From JBGTFE01 sp036403235 (GTDB lineage Bacteria; Acidobacteriota; Blastocatellia; Pyrinomonadales; Pyrinomonadaceae), in NCBI GenBank assembly GCA_036403235.1, contig DASWRI010000026.1, forward strand, positions 62,001-126,000: a stretch of 64,000 bases of DNA. Reading direction: 5' to 3'. Positions 62,550 through 64,000 of the stretch are shown here, piece after piece. The position numbers were made by a program, and so were the translations under genes. Below the pieces are notes generated by a model that saw nothing but the letters and a program-made list of their open reading frames with translations, had not been told where the DNA came from and ran no database searches. Each line of letters begins with the position of its first letter. Position 1 is the first letter of the stretch.

Positions 62550-63296
62550 TCAATTCGGGTGATTTTCGACTGGTTTTGCCGCCCGAAAAGCTGTCAGGAC
62601 AATTAAACCTGCGGGCAGCAAAACAGCCAGTAAGCCGAAATTAACGAACAAAACAGCGCCGCCGATTGCACCGAATAAAAAACCGAGAATAGCGACGCCG
62701 ACCTTTTTTAGCCTTTCCCTGATTTCCGCGGCATTTTCCTCGGCGTCATCAGACTTGAACACTCGGAAGGTGAATTTTGTTAAATCAATCGAAAACTGCG
62801 TCACATTTCCCGTCATGACGGTCGTCATCGTTAATTTGCTTAAGAATTGCTTCATATACGCATTTTGAATTGCCATTGCCATCACGCCGATTGCGCCGAC
62901 AATAATCGTTTGAGTTTCCGACATTTTTACCGCTGATTCCGGCTGAAAATGCCAGCCGACAAATGCAAAGGCAAAAAGGAAAACCGCCTCCAGAATCATC
63001 AAGTAGAACAGAGCATTTTTTTGAGAGCGTTCCAGGCGACACGCAATCAGGTAGCTTGCGCCGACTGCCGCAACAAAAATCGGAAACATCACGAGCTTCG
63101 GCAAAACGCCTTCCGTAGATGCACGCACTAAAGACGCGCCGGCTAGCACAAAGTTTCCCGTCACATGCGCCGTAAAAATACCGCCGAGCGCGATAAAACC
63201 GGCGGTATCAACAAATCCCGAAACAAAACTCAGCAAAAATGTCGTATATTTTTCTTTCAAAAAAATCCTCGCCAAATTATAAAGCCCATCGCGCAA
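62550..63296 (-). CDS. DUF1275 (YoaK-like) membrane protein
   Basis: 248 aa with about six membrane segments. The family pattern is SFVSGFVDTAGFIALGGIFT AHVTGNF near the N-terminus and MAIQNAYMKQ ... VMTGNVTQFSIDLTKF in the middle. DUF1275 has no proven role. The gene is 8 bp downstream of the DoxX-like gene and is part of the same run. Confidence 0.88.
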   Translation of the reverse strand: MRDGLYNLARIFLKEKYTTFLLSFVSGFVDTAGFIALGGIFTAHVTGNFVLAGASLVRASTEGVLPKLVMFPIFVAAVGASYLIACRLERSQKNALFYLMILEAVFLFAFAFVGWHFQPESAVKMSETQTIIVGAIGVMAMAIQNAYMKQFLSKLTMTTVMTGNVTQFSIDLTKFTFRVFKSDDAEENAAEIRERLKKVGVAILGFLFGAIGGAVLFVNFGLLAVLLPAGLIVLTAFRAAKPVENHPN

Positions 63297-63304
63297 ATCA
63301 ATTT

Positions 63305-63739
63305 CTAACTAAAAAACCGATACAAATAATAATCCACCGAAAATCGTCCTGCACCAATAAGAAAAATAAATAGATAGCTGAGACTGTACATATACGGAAT
63401 ATCGCGGACGCTTAAAACGTCCTTGCGATGAACAACGAAATATCCGGTCAGAGTCACAGCGAGAATCGGCAATACAGAAATCCTCGTCGCCAAACCGAGC
63501 GCGACTAAAACAGGCGCAACGAGATCCGAAAAATCAGCGATCAATTGATTCAGTTTCGGCGGCAAACCGAGCGGATTCGGGACGATTTCCGGAACGCCGC
63601 CTGCTTTCGCCATCTTTTTCAAACCGTGAACGCGAATCATTTCATAACAGAGCAGCAATCTAAAAACGAGCAAGGCAAAATTATTAAAGCCGCTGCCAAC
63701 ATCCGAATAGAAAATATTTTGTAAAACTTCAACACTCAT
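63305..63739 (-). CDS. DoxX-like membrane protein
   Basis: 144 aa from the ATG at 63739 (MSVEVLQNIFYSD), with GGAAAGAG just upstream. The earlier ATG at 63805 would overlap an upstream reading frame that ends at 63756, so the inner start is preferred. It has four membrane segments with NNFALLVFRLLLCYEMIRVH, APVLVALGLATRI and YSLSYLFIFLIGAGRFSVDY, like DoxX/MauE proteins that handle quinol-linked redox at the membrane. Confidence 0.85.
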   Translation of the reverse strand: MSVEVLQNIFYSDVGSGFNNFALLVFRLLLCYEMIRVHGLKKMAKAGGVPEIVPNPLGLPPKLNQLIADFSDLVAPVLVALGLATRISVLPILAVTLTGYFVVHRKDVLSVRDIPYMYSLSYLFIFLIGAGRFSVDYYLYRFFS

Positions 63740-63755
63740 TTCTCTTTCCACACGC

Positions 63756-64000
63756 TTAAAAAGCGCATCCGCAGGCAAATCCCCAATCATTGCCGAAAAT
63801 GTCAAAACTGCTCTTAACTTCAGTTTTTGCCGGCTGCAATATCGCGTGATTGTGACCGCAATCGGCGTGATTGTGATTTTGTAATTGGGCGGTTTTACTT
63901 CTTTGTTGATTGCTGTAACCGCCGAAAGTTTTTACCGGCGACCACGATGGACTGACGGGTAATGCGGGCGGTGAAAACTGTTTATAATCCTCGGCAGCGT
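63756..64000 (-). CDS. His-rich protein of unknown function, N-terminus outside window
   Basis: The frame runs from the right edge to a TAA at 63756. The visible end has ALPVSPSWSPVKTFGGYSNQ, a His/Cys group NHNHADCGHNHA that could bind metal, and FGNDWGFACGCAF. It ends 16 nt before the DoxX-like start, consistent with one operon. No family was recognised. Confidence 0.5.
   Translation of the reverse strand, partial: AAEDYKQFSPPALPVSPSWSPVKTFGGYSNQQRSKTAQLQNHNHADCGHNHAILQPAKTEVKSSFDIFGNDWGFACGCAF

Overview
The window looks like a chromosome segment from an Acidobacteriota bacterium, most likely of the Blastocatellia/Pyrinomonadales type. The pointers are paired DUF1800/DUF1501 secreted proteins, an ECF sigma factor followed by Ser/Thr kinases with TPR domains, several zinc-ribbon or TonB-like envelope proteins, and a moderate-GC codon style rich in TTT/AAA next to GCG/CGC codons. 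This placement is inferred from gene content; no rRNA is present to confirm it.

Region 1 (1-12.7 kb, minus strand) is a division and cell wall (dcw) cluster read rsmH-ftsL-ftsI-murF-mraY-murD-(small secreted protein)-ftsW-murG-murC-ftsQ. mraZ, murE, murB and ddl are not in it. Region 2 (13.2-16.5 kb, plus) carries a ZIP metal transporter, a TPM-domain protein, a nucleotidyltransferase-like protein and LemA.

Region 3 (16.5-21.6 kb, minus) is a compact bacterial microcompartment locus: one BMC-H hexamer protein, three EutN/CcmL-type BMC-P pentamer proteins, a class II aldolase with an encapsulation-like C-terminal helix, and a small Cys-rich protein with an encapsulation-like N-terminal helix. 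Upstream on the same strand are three small envelope proteins with a shared anchor and rex, the NADH-sensing repressor. A good Rex operator lies between rex and ruvA. No aldehyde or alcohol dehydrogenase and no phosphotransacylase is in the window, so the compartment either finishes its pathway with genes elsewhere or works in an unusual way.

Region 4 (21.7-41.8 kb) is mostly housekeeping and envelope: ruvAB, a pectate-lyase-fold protein, an atypical receiver protein, gyrA, a double PilZ protein, plsC, a Ser/Thr kinase, a HhH-GPD glycosylase, DUF1800/DUF1501, pgsA, and a zinc-ribbon protein with an N/Q/Y-rich linker. Region 5 begins at tRNA-Thr (42.0 kb) with the stump of a tyrosine integrase, then a flavodoxin-fold protein and an arsenosugar-type cluster ending in arsS. 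A vanadium haloperoxidase/PAP2 protein and a Crp/Fnr regulator with a repeated candidate operator follow.

Region 6 (52.4-59.9 kb) is a decay zone: a surface-protein remnant, two paralogous secreted proteins each broken by a frameshift, an ECF sigma factor frameshifted at an A7 run, a TPR kinase with a frameshift and foreign-looking codon use in its second half, and a second kinase reduced by an internal deletion. Region 7 (60.1-64 kb, minus) is a redox-stress group: two pirins, WrbA, a DUF1275 membrane protein and a DoxX-like protein.

Many of the short intergenic gaps between intact genes hold an inverted repeat whose arms are built from tandem 7-8 nt units. Several unrelated unit sequences share this one architecture, and in some genes the arm has been read into the last codons. 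This and the Rex-linked microcompartment are the two most interesting features.
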